DNA from: Alopecurus myosuroides
Lineage: Eukaryota; Streptophyta; Magnoliopsida; Poales; Poaceae
Direction: 5' to 3'
NCBI GenBank assembly: GCA_028641055.1
Contig: CM054062.1
Coordinates: forward strand, 24,188,536 to 24,252,535
Length of the DNA stretch: 64,000 bases
Shown here one piece after another: positions 22,609 through 33,546 of this stretch. The position numbers were made by a program, and so were the translations under genes. Position 1 is the stretch's first letter, and the number at the start of each line of letters is the position of its first letter. The notes below the pieces were generated by a model. The model was given only the letters and a program-made list of their open reading frames with translations. It was not told the origin of the DNA and made no database searches.

Positions 22609-23530
22609 TGTCGTGGTGGTGTCACGGCAGATGCCATGGGATGGCTAAAGATGTGGGGACGATGGACGCTGGAGGTGTCCGGGGAGGGATTACGCGACGA
22701 GTAGCCGCGTGAGGTAAGATCCACACAACACAAACAACACGATGTACCCAGGTTCAGGGCCCTCGTGAGGAGGTAAAACCCCTACTCCTGCCTTTCCCTA
22801 TGTATTATGGTGTCTCACCGAGTAGCCACAGTACAAATGGTAACGCTACCGAGTAGCCCCTTGCCCCTCTCCGAGTAGAGCTAGGTCAAGGACTTAGGGT
22901 TTCTAGGGTTTCTAGTGAGCCACTATGGGAGCATATGAGCCTCTCTGAGTACGTGCCCCGCGCAGGAGGCGGCGGGGCACCTTATATACATGGTGCCCAG
23001 CCGGATACGTCCAAATCCTAGACAAGTGTCGACATAGTGTGCACACTGTCCTTTCTCCGAGTACCCGCTGACAGCTTTGGTCGTTGGTCTTGGCTGCTTC
23101 TGTAAAGTCGTTGGGCAAAACTAGGGGACAGACTGGTATCACTGTACCTAGTCACAGAGTAGGTCCCCCTTATCCTGCCACCGACTGCTTCCATGCTGTC
23201 ACTGTCAGACAGACCGTCCCCACGTGAACAGTAGTTCGAATGCTGCCAAGTACGGACCCAGGATACGCGGGATCCTGTGTCAGAACGGCTCCTTTGACTT
23301 CCTGCCCGAGTAGTTTCCCGCCAAAGGTTCCCGCCAATTGTACTCGGGCCAAACCTTCTACTCGACATGGTAGAAACTGATTGATATCTCCTTCTGATCA
23401 TCTTGAGGTGAGACCGGGTAGCAGTCGACCGGGTAGCAAGTACCCGGTAGTCGGCTACTCGGCCAAACCTCTCTTCTGTGAGCGGCCTTTACCACCTGTC
23501 TTTACCCTACTCGGGGGTAACCCCCCGACA
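22609..23530 (-). repeat. 3' LTR of the Tat element (922 bp)
   Basis: On the plus strand it runs TGTCGTGGTG...CCCCCCGACA and is identical by eye to 36980-37901. The hexamer CGAGTA (either strand) occurs ten times in it. Small ORFs inside are shared with the other LTR and are not genes. Confidence 0.95.
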
Positions 23531-23540
23531 GCAGTCCCCG
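23531..23540 (-). other. PPT-like end of the Tat element
   Basis: On the element strand CGGGGACTGC abuts the 3' LTR exactly where the polypurine primer should be. It is only partly purine. The same decamer recurs at 29942-29951 and in the 21-bp repeats at 31435-31581. Confidence 0.55.
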
Positions 23541-24045
23541 AAGCTGGTTGAGTCTTGCGAACTTGTTCACTAGGCTCTGCCAGCTTTAAACCAGCCTTTG
23601 CATCCCAGCCATCGAACCTCAAGATGCCGAGTAGGTCCTCCGAGTAGCTATCCGGAAAGTATCTTGAGTCTCCTCTTTCCGAGTAGCACTTGCTTTCTAC
23701 TCTGTATCCGAGTAAAAAGACTTAGCGAAATTTCGCAAACTGAGCCTCTGCAGCGCAGAGCAACATCCAGCCCTTCACGCAGGCACTGCCTACGTGTCAA
23801 GCATCCACGACCTTGTCGTTTGGTTGCCCAGGACACGACGCCACGTGTCCAGTTTTCACGCCGTGGGCCCGCCGGCCGTCATGTCCCATCACGCGCATTT
23901 ACTGGCCACGATCTTGTAGTGGGATCCAATGCGGCCGTTACGCGCGCGGTTCTCGCGTGTGTGCGTTTCTAGCCGGCCACAGGACCCACCACACGCCACA
24001 ATCGATCCCACTCCCGTAGCGGTAACGGTAATCTCGCCGAGGAGG

Positions 24046-24053
24046 TATAAATA
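24046..24053 (+). promoter_or_regulatory. TATA box of the antisense gene
   Basis: TATAAATA occurs in a CG-rich setting 161 nt before the ATG at 24214, a normal distance for a plant gene with a short 5' UTR. A G-box (CACGTG, 23842-23847) and a TACGTGTC element (23791-23798) lie upstream. Together they suggest a promoter independent of the LTR, pointing the opposite way. Confidence 0.7.
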
Positions 24054-24213
24054 CCCCCGCGGTAACTTCCTTTTCCCCTTCCCTGCTCATTTCCTCTTCT
24101 TCCTCCCGTTCTTCTCCGCCACCGAGCGCTCCGCCGCCGCACTAGCCTCTGCGCCGCCGCGGACTCGCTCCACCACCAACCCCGTCTGATTTCCGATTCT
24201 TCCACTCGCAACC

Positions 24214-27200
24214 ATGGCCAAGTCCTGCTGGGCCGGTTCTTCCATCACCCAAGCCAACCTCGCCTGGCTCGTGAACGAGAGGAGGGTTCCCCCCGGCGTG
24301 GAGTGCCGGGCACCTGACGACGAGGTCGTGCCCAAGCCCAGGGACGGAGAACGCGTGGTGTTCATGTCCCACTTCGAGCGCGGATTCGGGCTGCCAGCAT
24401 CGGACTTCATGCGTAAGTTCCTGAATCACTTCGGGCTGCAGATGCACCATCTGCCGCCCAATGCAGTCGTTTTCCTCGCATACCACGCCGTGGTGTGCGA
24501 GGCCTTCCTCGGCATCAGGCCCACCGTGGAGACGTGGCTCCACTACTTCCATCTCCGCCAACAATCCGTCGGGAAGAAGGACAGCGCGGGCGTTGCCCGC
24601 GCCACCGACGTCGGCTGCGCCATGATGGTGCAGCGCAACGGGACGAACCACCCCCGCATCCAGGGGCTGGATTCCTGCCGAATGTGGCAGCAAACGTTCT
24701 TCTACGTGAGGAACGTTGCCGCCGCTGATGGAGCCCCCGTCGACGACCGCATCAACCTGCCCCCTTGGAGCAAGCGTGCTCCACTCGGGTCGAATTGGAA
24801 GGAGAAGCCCGTCAACGACGAGAACGCCACCGAGATAGAGACGCAACTCGCCTGGCTGAAGACGCATGGCCTCAGGAATGACGACCCAGTAGCGTGCTGG
24901 ATCAAACGCCGGGTGCTTCCTCTGCAGGAGCGATGCCACCTCATGTGTTACATGGGAGGGCCTCGCGATTGCACCAGGACCACCACCGTCGAGATCGACG
25001 ATGCTGACGTTCCCAGGCTTGCCAGGAACATCCTGAAGACCAGCCTCAACGAGAAGTGGCGGTACGGGTTCCTCCCGTTCAGCCGTAGGACTCCAATCTT
25101 ACGGGTACGTCTCCCTTACTCTGTTTTCGTCTCTGCCTTCCGAGTAGATAGCTTCTCCTTTTTCCTCGACTAGCAATCGCCTTGTGCACCGAGTAGGACA
25201 CTTAGCTAACTCGCCTTAGGCTTAGTGTGCTTTGTGCCTGCACGCCTCGTCGAGTAGGAATTTTTAGAAAAAGGCCTAGGCTTAGTGTGCTTTGTGGGTG
25301 CACGCCTACCCGAGTAGAATTCTATTCTGGTACTCGGCTAACTTGTGATCCTTCTCTGCCTTTCAGACTCTTACTCGCCAGCTCACTGAAAGCAGCGAGG
25401 TCTTCGAGGACAACTGGTCTAAGGATCGCGAGGAGGACGATGTACCCCCCTCTGATGACGCGGAGCAGAGCAGCCCCGCTCCCGAGAAGCGCGACGTCCT
25501 TAACACTTGGGCGGACGACGGCTCTGACGGTAATAGCATCCTCATCTTGCTTGTTTCCGGGAAGCATCAACTCCTTGTATTGCTATTTCTGATTCACTTC
25601 TTCTTTCCTTTGAATTTCTCAGATGAGGCCGCTGCGGAGAAGGACGACGAGGATGAGGACGAGAACGAGGGCGATGCGCCCCTTGTCGTCAAGCCTCTGT
25701 CGGTTGCCCCTCCCGAAACTCGCAAACGGACAGGCGGCGAAGCACGAGCGCCCCCTGCCAAGAAGAAGAAGAAGCCCGCCGAGGAGGGAGAGACCCCCGA
25801 GAAGAAGAAACCCACCAAGCTCACCACGAAGAGAAAGAGGAAACAGCTCTCTTCCACTACCGCGTAAGCTTCCTTCCCGGTCGTCTTTCTTCTCGCGCAG
25901 TACCACTTTCCCCAATTTCTTCCAATTCCTGATTCCCTTCTCCTCTTTCCGCAGAGCTCCCCTGGATGTGAACGCCGCTTGCGCATCCGGCCAAGCCAAG
26001 GAAACTCCAATTCCTCTGATCAACGTCGATGACGACGAGGAGGACAACACTGCCCACGCTGCTGCCGCCAAAGCACCGATCACTTCCGCTCAGGGAGCAG
26101 GATCAGAAGCGGCAGCTCAGGACGCTGCCGTCCACCCCGAAAGACCACCTTCTCCTCCGGCTAGCAATGCCGAGGAGGTCCGAGACCAGGATATGCAAGA
26201 CACTGCCGCCCCCGAGCGGCCTGAAGTAGAACAAGAGCAAACCAGCACAGAGGCTGGTGCACGAGACAATCTTGCTGCCGAGCAGCAAGTAGGAGACAAC
26301 GCCGTTGCGGACGCCACCGTAGAAGATGTTTACCCACTGCCAGGCGGCGTACCGAGTGGTGTTCTGCCAGGAGCTGCAGCGGCGCCTCCAACTGCGCAGG
26401 GCCCTACGCCACCGACTGCACAAGGCCCTACACCACCAACCTCCTCCTCGTCTCCTCAGAGCAAGGACACTTCCAGCCCTCCTGGGCGAGTAACCAGGCA
26501 ACGGGCCCTTGATGCTCTGAGGGACTACTGCTCCGAGAAGGGCCCTTCCGAGAAGAAGACTGCCGATAAGGTGGCTGCCGAGGAGGCCAAGGCCAAGGAG
26601 GAAGCCGCCGAGAAGGCCAAAGCCGAGAAAGAAACTGCTGAGAGAGCCAAGGCCGAGCAGAAGAAGGCCAGGGCTGAACAGAAGAAAGCCGAGAGGCGAG
26701 CTGCCGAGGAAGCAGTCGCCGAGAAGGCAAAAGCCAAGACAGAGGGGAAGAAACCCGAGGATCCCGAGAAGCGGAAGATCGAGAAGGAGCAGACGAAGAA
26801 AAGGGCCAGGGAGCAAGGCGCATCCGCAGGCGGAGCACTCGTGATCCGCGACTCCGGCCCGATTCCTGCTGCACTCTCTGCGGGCGCTCGCGCTGCTGGC
26901 CAGCCCTGCTACCCGGAATATATGATTGAGGTTAGCCACCAACACCGCATCGGCTTCCCTCCCCAAGATAAAGCTGTAGCTATTCAGAAGGGGAGAAAGG
27001 CAGTAGCCAGGGATACTCCTCCCTTCGATCCAGCCCAGAATAAACCCACCAATATTGCTTCTCGGGGACCCCAAGACAAGCCAATAACCTCCAAGGGTCT
27101 TGAGCAGGTACTGGACACTGTCGGCTACATCAGCGCCAAGTGGGACAGCGGGGTTCTCGGAGAGGATAAGTGGCACGGCTTGACCCTTGGCTCCGTCGAC

Positions 27201-29337
27201 CACTACCGCGTGGAGTGGAACAAGATCGACCTGGGACACCAGCCCATGTCCGTTTCCACCGACACCGCCACCCTCGCAGCCAAGATGTTCTTGCACCGCA
27301 AGAACGCCGAGGATATCGAACAGAGCTACGCAGTAAGTCTTTTTGCCTTTTCCGAGTTGAATTTTCTTCTCTTCTACTCGCCCTTCTTCTTTCTCACCAT
27401 CACTCCCAGTCCCCGAGATTTGGGTCGAGTAGGTGGACACTCTCCGAGTAGCCTCCTACTCGGGCCGAATCTTCTCTGCTTTGCCTAACTCATTTTCTTC
27501 TCGGTTTTCAGGATAGCGTTCTCAAGCGGACCAACTTGTACCGCATCCTTCTCTGGAACCACTCCATCGCCAGGAGACGCATCACCGCACTGGAGAAAGA
27601 GAAGGCAGATGCCGAGGCCGCAAGCAAAAACGCCAATGAGAGCAGCCAGCAGCTGGCTGAAGTGCAGGGTAGGCCTTTTAGCTACGCGGTTTCTGCGTTT
27701 TATTTTTACGCCCGCTCCTGCTTTCTTTGGCACTAACCTTTCCTTCTCTGCAGCTAACCTGAAGGCCCTAGTCGACGAGCACGAGAAGTGCCGTGCTTTT
27801 GTGGCAGACTCCGAGGCCACCATAAAGAGACTTGAAGGTGAGCTTGTTGTTTACTCGGTTCTGTCTCGAATTTGTTTCTTCTCTGCATATCTGCTGACCT
27901 TATCTTATCTTTTCGCAGAAGATTATAAGTCATTTGCTGAGGCGCACCAAGATTGCGTCCAGCCAGCAGCGGTGGAAAAGCAGCTGTCCGATCAGGCCAT
28001 TACTCTGATTAAGGACCACACCAGCGAGATGGAGAAACTGCAGGTCCAGCTTCAGAACGCGCTCCAAGACGCCGTGAAGATTGGCGCCGAGAGGGACAAG
28101 GCCATCGCCGAGAAGGCCAAGGCCGAGACCGCTTTCAAGGCCAAGGAGAGGGCCCTCGAGGCTGAATGCGAGACTCTGAAGAAGGCCAATGCTGATCTTT
28201 TCGCTCAGATGGACGCCCTGCGCCAGATCCAATCAAAGCACATTCGCAACGAGGAATCTTGGAGAACCAAGCTGCAGCAACTGCGCCGACAACTAGTCGG
28301 TAAGTTCTTTTCTTCATTGCATCTTTTCTTCTCGGTCTTATTCCTTCTCGGCTTCCTTTTCTCTTTCTCGGTTTTTGATCTTGCCACTTGCTATTTCAGA
28401 TATCTGGCCTCGCCTTGAGTCTACCTCTGCGCCCTCGATAGCCAAGGCCCGAGCAGTTCGCCTTTCGCTGGGCGAGCCGATCGACACCAGGGCTGATATC
28501 GAGGACAGCTTGCAGGTGCTCAAAGGTTACTTCGAACAGCTGGCCGGCTGCGGGACTGATTTGATGCATGCGGGCTTTGAGCTCCACCGGCTGTTCTGGC
28601 CCCATGATCCTGAGCCAAAAAGCATGCGGGCGCTCGCCCTCAAGCTGGAAGGTGTGAAGGCCGAGTTGAAGAAGTGGCGAGCCTCCGGAGCCCGTGCTGG
28701 TGCGGATGTGATGCTTCTCTGCATTGCGTCCTGGTATGAGAACCTGGACATGCAGCTCATCCGCGGGAAGCGCAATGACTCCAAGTGGGAGACTGATGCC
28801 GACAGCGTGGCCTTGCGCAAGCAGACTGCATATGATGTCGCAGAGTGCGCCGAGACGGAGGTCTACATCGATGGCGTCCCCGAACCCGACACCGAGTACG
28901 AGGACGACGAAGATGACGATGAGGAAGAACTTGGGGAGTACTTCGAATCTCCCAAGGGCAAAGCCGGGAAGGGCAAGGCCACCGTCGTCGCGAGTAGCGA
29001 TGAAGACGAAGGGGCGCACATCGACAGCGAGCCACTCGACTTTGGCACCTCCTCAGGTGCTGCTCTCGACGACACGGTGCCTCCTCCTGGCCACGCTTCA
29101 GGCTCCTCCTCGGCTCCAGGACCCGTCTCGGCAGCCACGGCCACTTCCGAGCATACGGCCACTCGGGAGGATGCCGAGATGGAGGAATCCACCGTCGTGC
29201 AGACGGGAGCGGATGCCACTCAAGCCGGCACCGAAGAAGCAGCTACCGCCACTGCTACTGAAGAAACTGCTGCCAAGGCCGCCGCCGAGGAAACAGCCGC
29301 CAAGGCCAGCGCCGAGAACATCTCCACTGCAACTTGA
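24214..29337 (+). CDS. Antisense eight-exon gene of the Tat element (putative gypsy-type transposon protein)
   Basis: Exons: 24214-25104, 25367-25529, 25623-25863, 25955-27332, 27512-27668, 27754-27837, 27919-28299, 28400-29337. All seven introns (81-262 bp) have GT-AG ends on the plus strand and the joined frame is open for 1,410 aa. Exon 1 resembles the putative gypsy-type transposon domain (Pfam Transposase_28) known from grass retroelements, with FERGFGLPASDFMRKFLNHF, LPPNAVVFLAYH and the tail WQQTFFYVRN. Exons 3-4 are Lys/Glu/Pro-rich with nuclear-signal-like KKKKK and KRKRK. A long Ala/Lys/Glu coiled coil spans residues about 620-720 and another lies in exons 5-7. The C-terminus is acidic (DDEDDDEEE), then Ala/Thr/Glu-rich. 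The protein is probably nuclear; its function is unknown. It converges with pol and is fully complementary to the LTR-driven genomic RNA. Confidence 0.82.
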
Positions 29338-30015
29338 AGCAACCTGCAATCTTTTCTTTCACTTGAACATTTTATCAGATCCCCGGGATGCCGGGAGCAG
29401 ATGTAACAGACTACCTTTATCTTGCTTGCTACTCAGTTTTTATGCCCACTCGGTTTACGTTGACATTAATCAATTTGCACGACAATGGCTTAATGCCGAG
29501 CTGTGTTTCCATGCGAGTCCCCGAGTAGCTTTTCTTATTCACCCTGTCTTTTCATCTCTGCTCTACCTGCGACTTGTCGCTTGTTTGGTATTCGAGTCAC
29601 AAGAATCAAAGAACAAGACTGCAAATACTTAGCCGCTAGAAAACAATCATGATAACGCAGCCCACCACTTAACCGAGAAGACGAAAACGAGGAACAAAAA
29701 GTAACCGACAATCTACTCGGTTCCTGCACTTTTTCTTCCTTAGTGATTTTCGTGTGCTCATTGACCTTTTGCTTGTTCTCTTGCTTGCCATGAAGCCGGG
29801 TTTCGGACAGCAGCAAAGTCGAAGAGTTGGCATATAGGTTTAAACACAGTACTCAATGCACTTTTGAGTTCTGAAGTGAAGCAACCGAATAGACAAAGGA
29901 ACGAGCCGAGTAAAAAACACTTAGAGCAATTTTGGACGAGGGCAGTCCCCGAGAACAATTTTAGATTGCAGAGTAGAATTTCAACTCGGATGAAAGGGTA
30001 CATACACATCTTTGC
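29338..30015. other. Convergent spacer between the antisense gene and pol
   Basis: This 678-bp stretch holds the 3' ends of two genes facing each other: the antisense gene from the left and pol from the right. No clear AATAAA was found for either. It contains a copy of the PPT decamer (GCAGTCCCCG at 29942-29951), about 65 nt past the pol stop codon, and several CGAGTA motifs. Confidence 0.6.
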
Positions 30016-33000
30016 TTACGAATGAAAACGACGAAGTAGAGCTATATTCCAAGGACGCTTGGTTTCCTCTCCAGCTTTATCTGCCCTGTTCGCCTGCGAC
30101 GGGCGCACATCTACAAGATAGTACGCGTCATTGTGCAGCGCTTTGCTGACAATGAAAGGCCCTTCCCATGGAGGAGACAGCTTGTGCATCCCGGCTGTGC
30201 GCTGCACAAGCCTAAGGACCATGTCTCCTTCTCGGAAAACCCTTGGGTTCACCTTTCGGCTATGATAGCGCCGCAGGTTTTGCTGGTAGATAGCCGAACG
30301 TGACAGAGTCAGCTCTCTTGCTTCTTCAAGCAGGTCAACGTCGTCTTCTCGAGCTTCTCTCGCCTCCACCTCAGTGTAGAGGGCTACTCGGGGGGAGTCA
30401 TGCTCTAAGTCTATTGGCAACACGGCCTCAGCCCCGTATACCAAGAAGAATGGCGTGTAGCCGGTTGACCGGTTAGGGGTAGTCCTTAGACTCCACAACA
30501 CCGCTGGCAACTCTTCTAGCCAACACCCAGGTGTTTTCAGCAGTGGCTCAATCAGCCTCGGCTTGATGCCTGCCAGTACCATCCCGTTTGCTCTTTCAAC
30601 TTGCCCATTGGAGGCAGGGTGCGCGACTGACGCAACGTCTAGTCGGATATGCTTATCTCTGCAAAATCGCACCATTGCCCCCTCTGCAAAGTTGGTGCCG
30701 TTGTCGGTGATGATACTGTGCGGGTAGCCATATCTCATGATCACATCTTTCACAAACTTCACAGCTGTGACTCCATCGCACTTCCGAATAGGCTTCACCT
30801 CGATCCACTTGGTGAACTTGTCCACCATGACCAAGATATGTGTCATATTGCCCTTAGCCGGCTTGAAAGGACCAACCATATCCAAGCACCAAACAGCAAA
30901 CGGCCATGTGATAGGAATTGTTTTCAACTCGGATGCTGGCACGTGAATCTTACTTGCGAACATCTGGCAGCCGGCGCACTTCCTCACGATGTCCTCAGCT
31001 TGCTGCAATGCAGTGAGCCAGTAGAAGCCATGCCGAAAAGCTTTCTTGACTAAAGCCCGAGAAGAGGCGTGATGCCCACACTCTCCTTGATGTATCTCCA
31101 CCAGGATTTCTTCTCCTTCCTCTGGGCTTACACAGCGTTGCAGCACACCAGTGGCACTTCTCTTATGCAGCACATCTCGGACTAAGGCATAGCCCTTGGA
31201 TCTTCTCTGAATCTGCCTCGCAGTCACCTCATCTTCAGGTAAAGTGCCGTCCCTTAGAAAGGATAATATGGGCATTGCCCAACTCGGTGTCTCCCGCACG
31301 GGAAACACTGGTCCGTCCATTTCCATTGGGACAGGCTCTGGTGGTTGCACAGGAGGAGTAGGAGCGCTTCTCTGCAGCCCAGATCGATTGGCGAGAACTT
31401 CTTCACTGAATGCAACAGCTTCATGGTTGAGGGCGGCAGTCCCCGAGTAAGGAATGGCAGTCCCCGGGTAGGGAGTGGCAGTCCCCGGGTACGGAGTGGC
31501 AGTCCCCGGGTAGGGAATGGCAGTCCGCGGGTAGGGAATGGCAGTCCCCGAGTATAGGACGGCAGTCCCCGGGTTCCCTGCAGCACTCTCCCAGTCAATC
31601 TCCATTGGGTCAGATTCCTCACTTGGCAGAGAAGGGACAAAGATGGATTCCGAGTTGGGGGAAGGCTTGATGGATGGCTTCCTCAAATGCTCCAGGGCAA
31701 TCCCTGCCGGGATGGACTGTCGAGAAGATCCCAACTTGGACAGCTCATCTGCTGCTTCGTTTTCTGCTCGGTGAATGTGCTGGAACTCACAGCCTTCGAA
31801 AAACCCAGTCATTGACTGCACCAGGAAGCGATACGACGCCATGTTGGCATCCAAGGCATCCCAGGTACCCGAGACTTGCTGCACCACCAGATCTGAGTCG
31901 CCATAACAGATAATGCGCTGCACGCCAACCTCCTTTGCTACTCGCAAACCATGCACAACTGCCTCGTACTCGGCTACATTGTTGGATGCCTTGAAATGGA
32001 TCTGCAACACATACTTGAGCTGATCCCGCTTGGGTGATGTAAGCACAACGCCAGCACCAAGGCCTTCTTTCACCTTTGAGCCATCAAAGTGCATCTTCCA
32101 ATAGTTGGAAACTGGAGCAGGAGGTTCATACTGCATCTCGGCCCAGTCGACAAGAAATTCCGCCAGTACCTGAGACTTGATTGCTTCTCTTCTCGTATAC
32201 GCGGGAGCGTACGCGGCTAGCTCGATCGCCCACTTGGCTACTCTGCCACTCGCCTCCTTGTTACCCATGATGTCCGAGATGGGAGCTGAGCTCACGACAG
32301 TGATGGGATGCTCCTGGAAATAATGCTTCAGCTTCCTGGCGCCCAGGTACACACCATAGGTCATTTTCTGGTAATGCGGGTAGTTCTGCTTGGAGCTCGA
32401 CAACACCTCGCTCAGATAGTACACAGGGCGCTGCACACTCTTGCCTTCTTCTTCTCGCTCCACCACTATCACCACGCTGACTACTCGGTTAGTCGCGGCA
32501 ATGTATAGCAGCATAGGCTCCTTGGGTAGCGGACTAGCCAAGACAGGAGCGCTAGCCAACATTGCTTTCAGCTCATTGAATGCTACATCCGCTTGCGGAG
32601 TCCAGACAAACTTGTCGCTCTTCTTCATCAGCTGGTACAGAGGCAGAGCCTTCTCGCCCATTCGGCCCAGAAAACGGCTCAGTGATGCCAGACAACCCGT
32701 GAACTTCTGCACATCCTTCAATGATCTCGGCAAAGACATGCTTTCAATAGCTTTTATCTTAGACGGATTGGCTTCAATGCCCCGACTAGAAACCAGGAAA
32801 CCGAGTAGCTTTCCAGCTGGTACACCAAAGGTGCACTTACTCGGATTCAGTTTCATTTTGTACCTGCGTAGGTTAGCAAAGGTTTCCTCCAAGTCGGCAA
32901 GCAGAGTATGTGTTTTATTCGTTTTGATGACAATGTCATCTACGTACACCTGCACATTCTTGCCGAGTTGGTTGTGCAAGCATTTCTGCATGCATCTCTG

Positions 33001-33546
33001 ATAGGTTGCACCCGCATTCCTCAGGCCAAAACACATGACACGATAGCAATAAGCCCCGTACGGGGTAATGAAAGCAGTCTTTATTTGATCGGCAGGATTG
33101 AGTGCAATCTGGTGGAAACCAGAGTAGGCATCTATGAAAGACAACAGTTCACAGCCGGCAGTGGAATCGATCACCTGGTCGATGCGAGGTAGCGGGAAAG
33201 GATCCTTGGGGCATGCCTTGTTCAAGTCGGTGTAGTCGACGCACATGCGCCATGCAGTGGCAGCCTTGGGATCTTCCTTTTTCTTCTCGACCATGACCGG
33301 GTTGGCTAACCAGTCCGGGTGCAGCACCTCCATGATGAAGTTACTGATCAGCAGCTTGGTGATTTGATCACCGATGGCCTTCCTTCTCTCGTCCCCGAAA
33401 CGGCGCAAGGCCTGCTTCACGGGCTTTGCGTCAGGACGCACATGCAAAGAGTGCTCAACCAACTCCCTCGGGACTCCTGGTAGATCTTCATTGGTCCAGG
33501 CGAACACGTCCCGATTCTCACGGAGGAAGTGGATGAGCGCGCTTTC
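30016..33546 (-). CDS. Tat-lineage pol: reverse transcriptase, two RNase H domains, integrase
   Basis: This frame follows directly on the UAG at 33547-33549, in frame with gag-protease. By residue, counting from the GTG at 33507: RT about 55-260 with YVDD at 188-191; a first RNase H-like region about 305-440 whose first catalytic Asp position reads IAATN and so looks dead; an archaeal-type RNase H about 470-595 with FDGS, AEYEA and GDSDL; a seven-copy GTAxPYP repeat about 645-692; integrase with the zinc site (H806, H812/813, C844, C847) and catalytic D876, D935, E971; then a GPF-type C-terminal region. There is no chromodomain. Open and apparently full length. With no start codon of its own it should be made by readthrough of the UAG or from a processed RNA. 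Confidence 0.93.
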   Translation of the reverse strand, partial: ESALIHFLRENRDVFAWTNEDLPGVPRELVEHSLHVRPDAKPVKQALRRFGDERRKAIGDQITKLLISNFIMEVLHPDWLANPVMVEKKKEDPKAATAWRMCVDYTDLNKACPKDPFPLPRIDQVIDSTAGCELLSFIDAYSGFHQIALNPADQIKTAFITPYGAYCYRVMCFGLRNAGATYQRCMQKCLHNQLGKNVQVYVDDIVIKTNKTHTLLADLEETFANLRRYKMKLNPSKCTFGVPAGKLLGFLVSSRGIEANPSKIKAIESMSLPRSLKDVQKFTGCLASLSRFLGRMGEKALPLYQLMKKSDKFVWTPQADVAFNELKAMLASAPVLASPLPKEPMLLYIAATNRVVSVVIVVEREEEGKSVQRPVYYLSEVLSSSKQNYPHYQKMTYGVYLGARKLKHYFQEHPITVVSSAPISDIMGNKEASGRVAKWAIELAAYAPAYTRREAIKSQVLAEFLVDWAEMQYEPPAPVSNYWKMHFDGSKVKEGLGAGVVLTSPKRDQLKYVLQIHFKASNNVAEYEAVVHGLRVAKEVGVQRIICYGDSDLVVQQVSGTWDALDANMASYRFLVQSMTGFFEGCEFQHIHRAENEAADELSKLGSSRQSIPAGIALEHLRKPSIKPSPNSESIFVPSLPSEESDPMEIDWESAAGNPGTAVLYSGTAIPYPRTAIPYPGTATPYPGTATPYPGTAIPYSGTAALNHEAVAFSEEVLANRSGLQRSAPTPPVQPPEPVPMEMDGPVFPVRETPSWAMPILSFLRDGTLPEDEVTARQIQRRSKGYALVRDVLHKRSATGVLQRCVSPEEGEEILVEIHQGECGHHASSRALVKKAFRHGFYWLTALQQAEDIVRKCAGCQMFASKIHVPASELKTIPITWPFAVWCLDMVGPFKPAKGNMTHILVMVDKFTKWIEVKPIRKCDGVTAVKFVKDVIMRYGYPHSIITDNGTNFAEGAMVRFCRDKHIRLDVASVAHPASNGQVERANGMVLAGIKPRLIEPLLKTPGCWLEELPAVLWSLRTTPNRSTGYTPFFLVYGAEAVLPIDLEHDSPRVALYTEVEAREAREDDVDLLEEARELTLSRSAIYQQNLRRYHSRKVNPRVFREGDMVLRLVQRTAGMHKLSPPWEGPFIVSKALHNDAYYLVDVRPSQANRADKAGEETKRPWNIALLRRFHS
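31435..31581 (-). repeat. Seven-copy 21-bp minisatellite in pol
   Basis: Seven consecutive 21-bp units start GGCAGTCCCCG on the plus strand at 31435, 31456, 31477, 31498, 31519, 31540 and 31561, with few mismatches. They keep the reading frame and encode a Gly-Thr-Ala-x-Pro-Tyr-x repeat in the linker between the second RNase H and integrase. Six of the seven units contain the decamer found at the 3' PPT. Confidence 0.92.

Noticed and set aside
22912..23401. ORFs of 76, 127 and 60 codons repeated exactly at 37283-37772
   Set aside because: They are identical only because the LTRs are identical, and they lie across the putative LTR promoter.
24142..24939. 265-codon minus-strand ORF opposite exon 1 of the antisense gene
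   Set aside because: The plus strand has the recognisable domain, splice sites and TATA box; the minus frame has no motif.
26103..27440. 445-codon minus-strand ORF opposite exon 4 of the antisense gene
   Set aside because: It is a Leu/Gly-rich mirror of the Ala/Lys/Glu-rich exon and has no motif. It is best seen as a shadow caused by codon bias.
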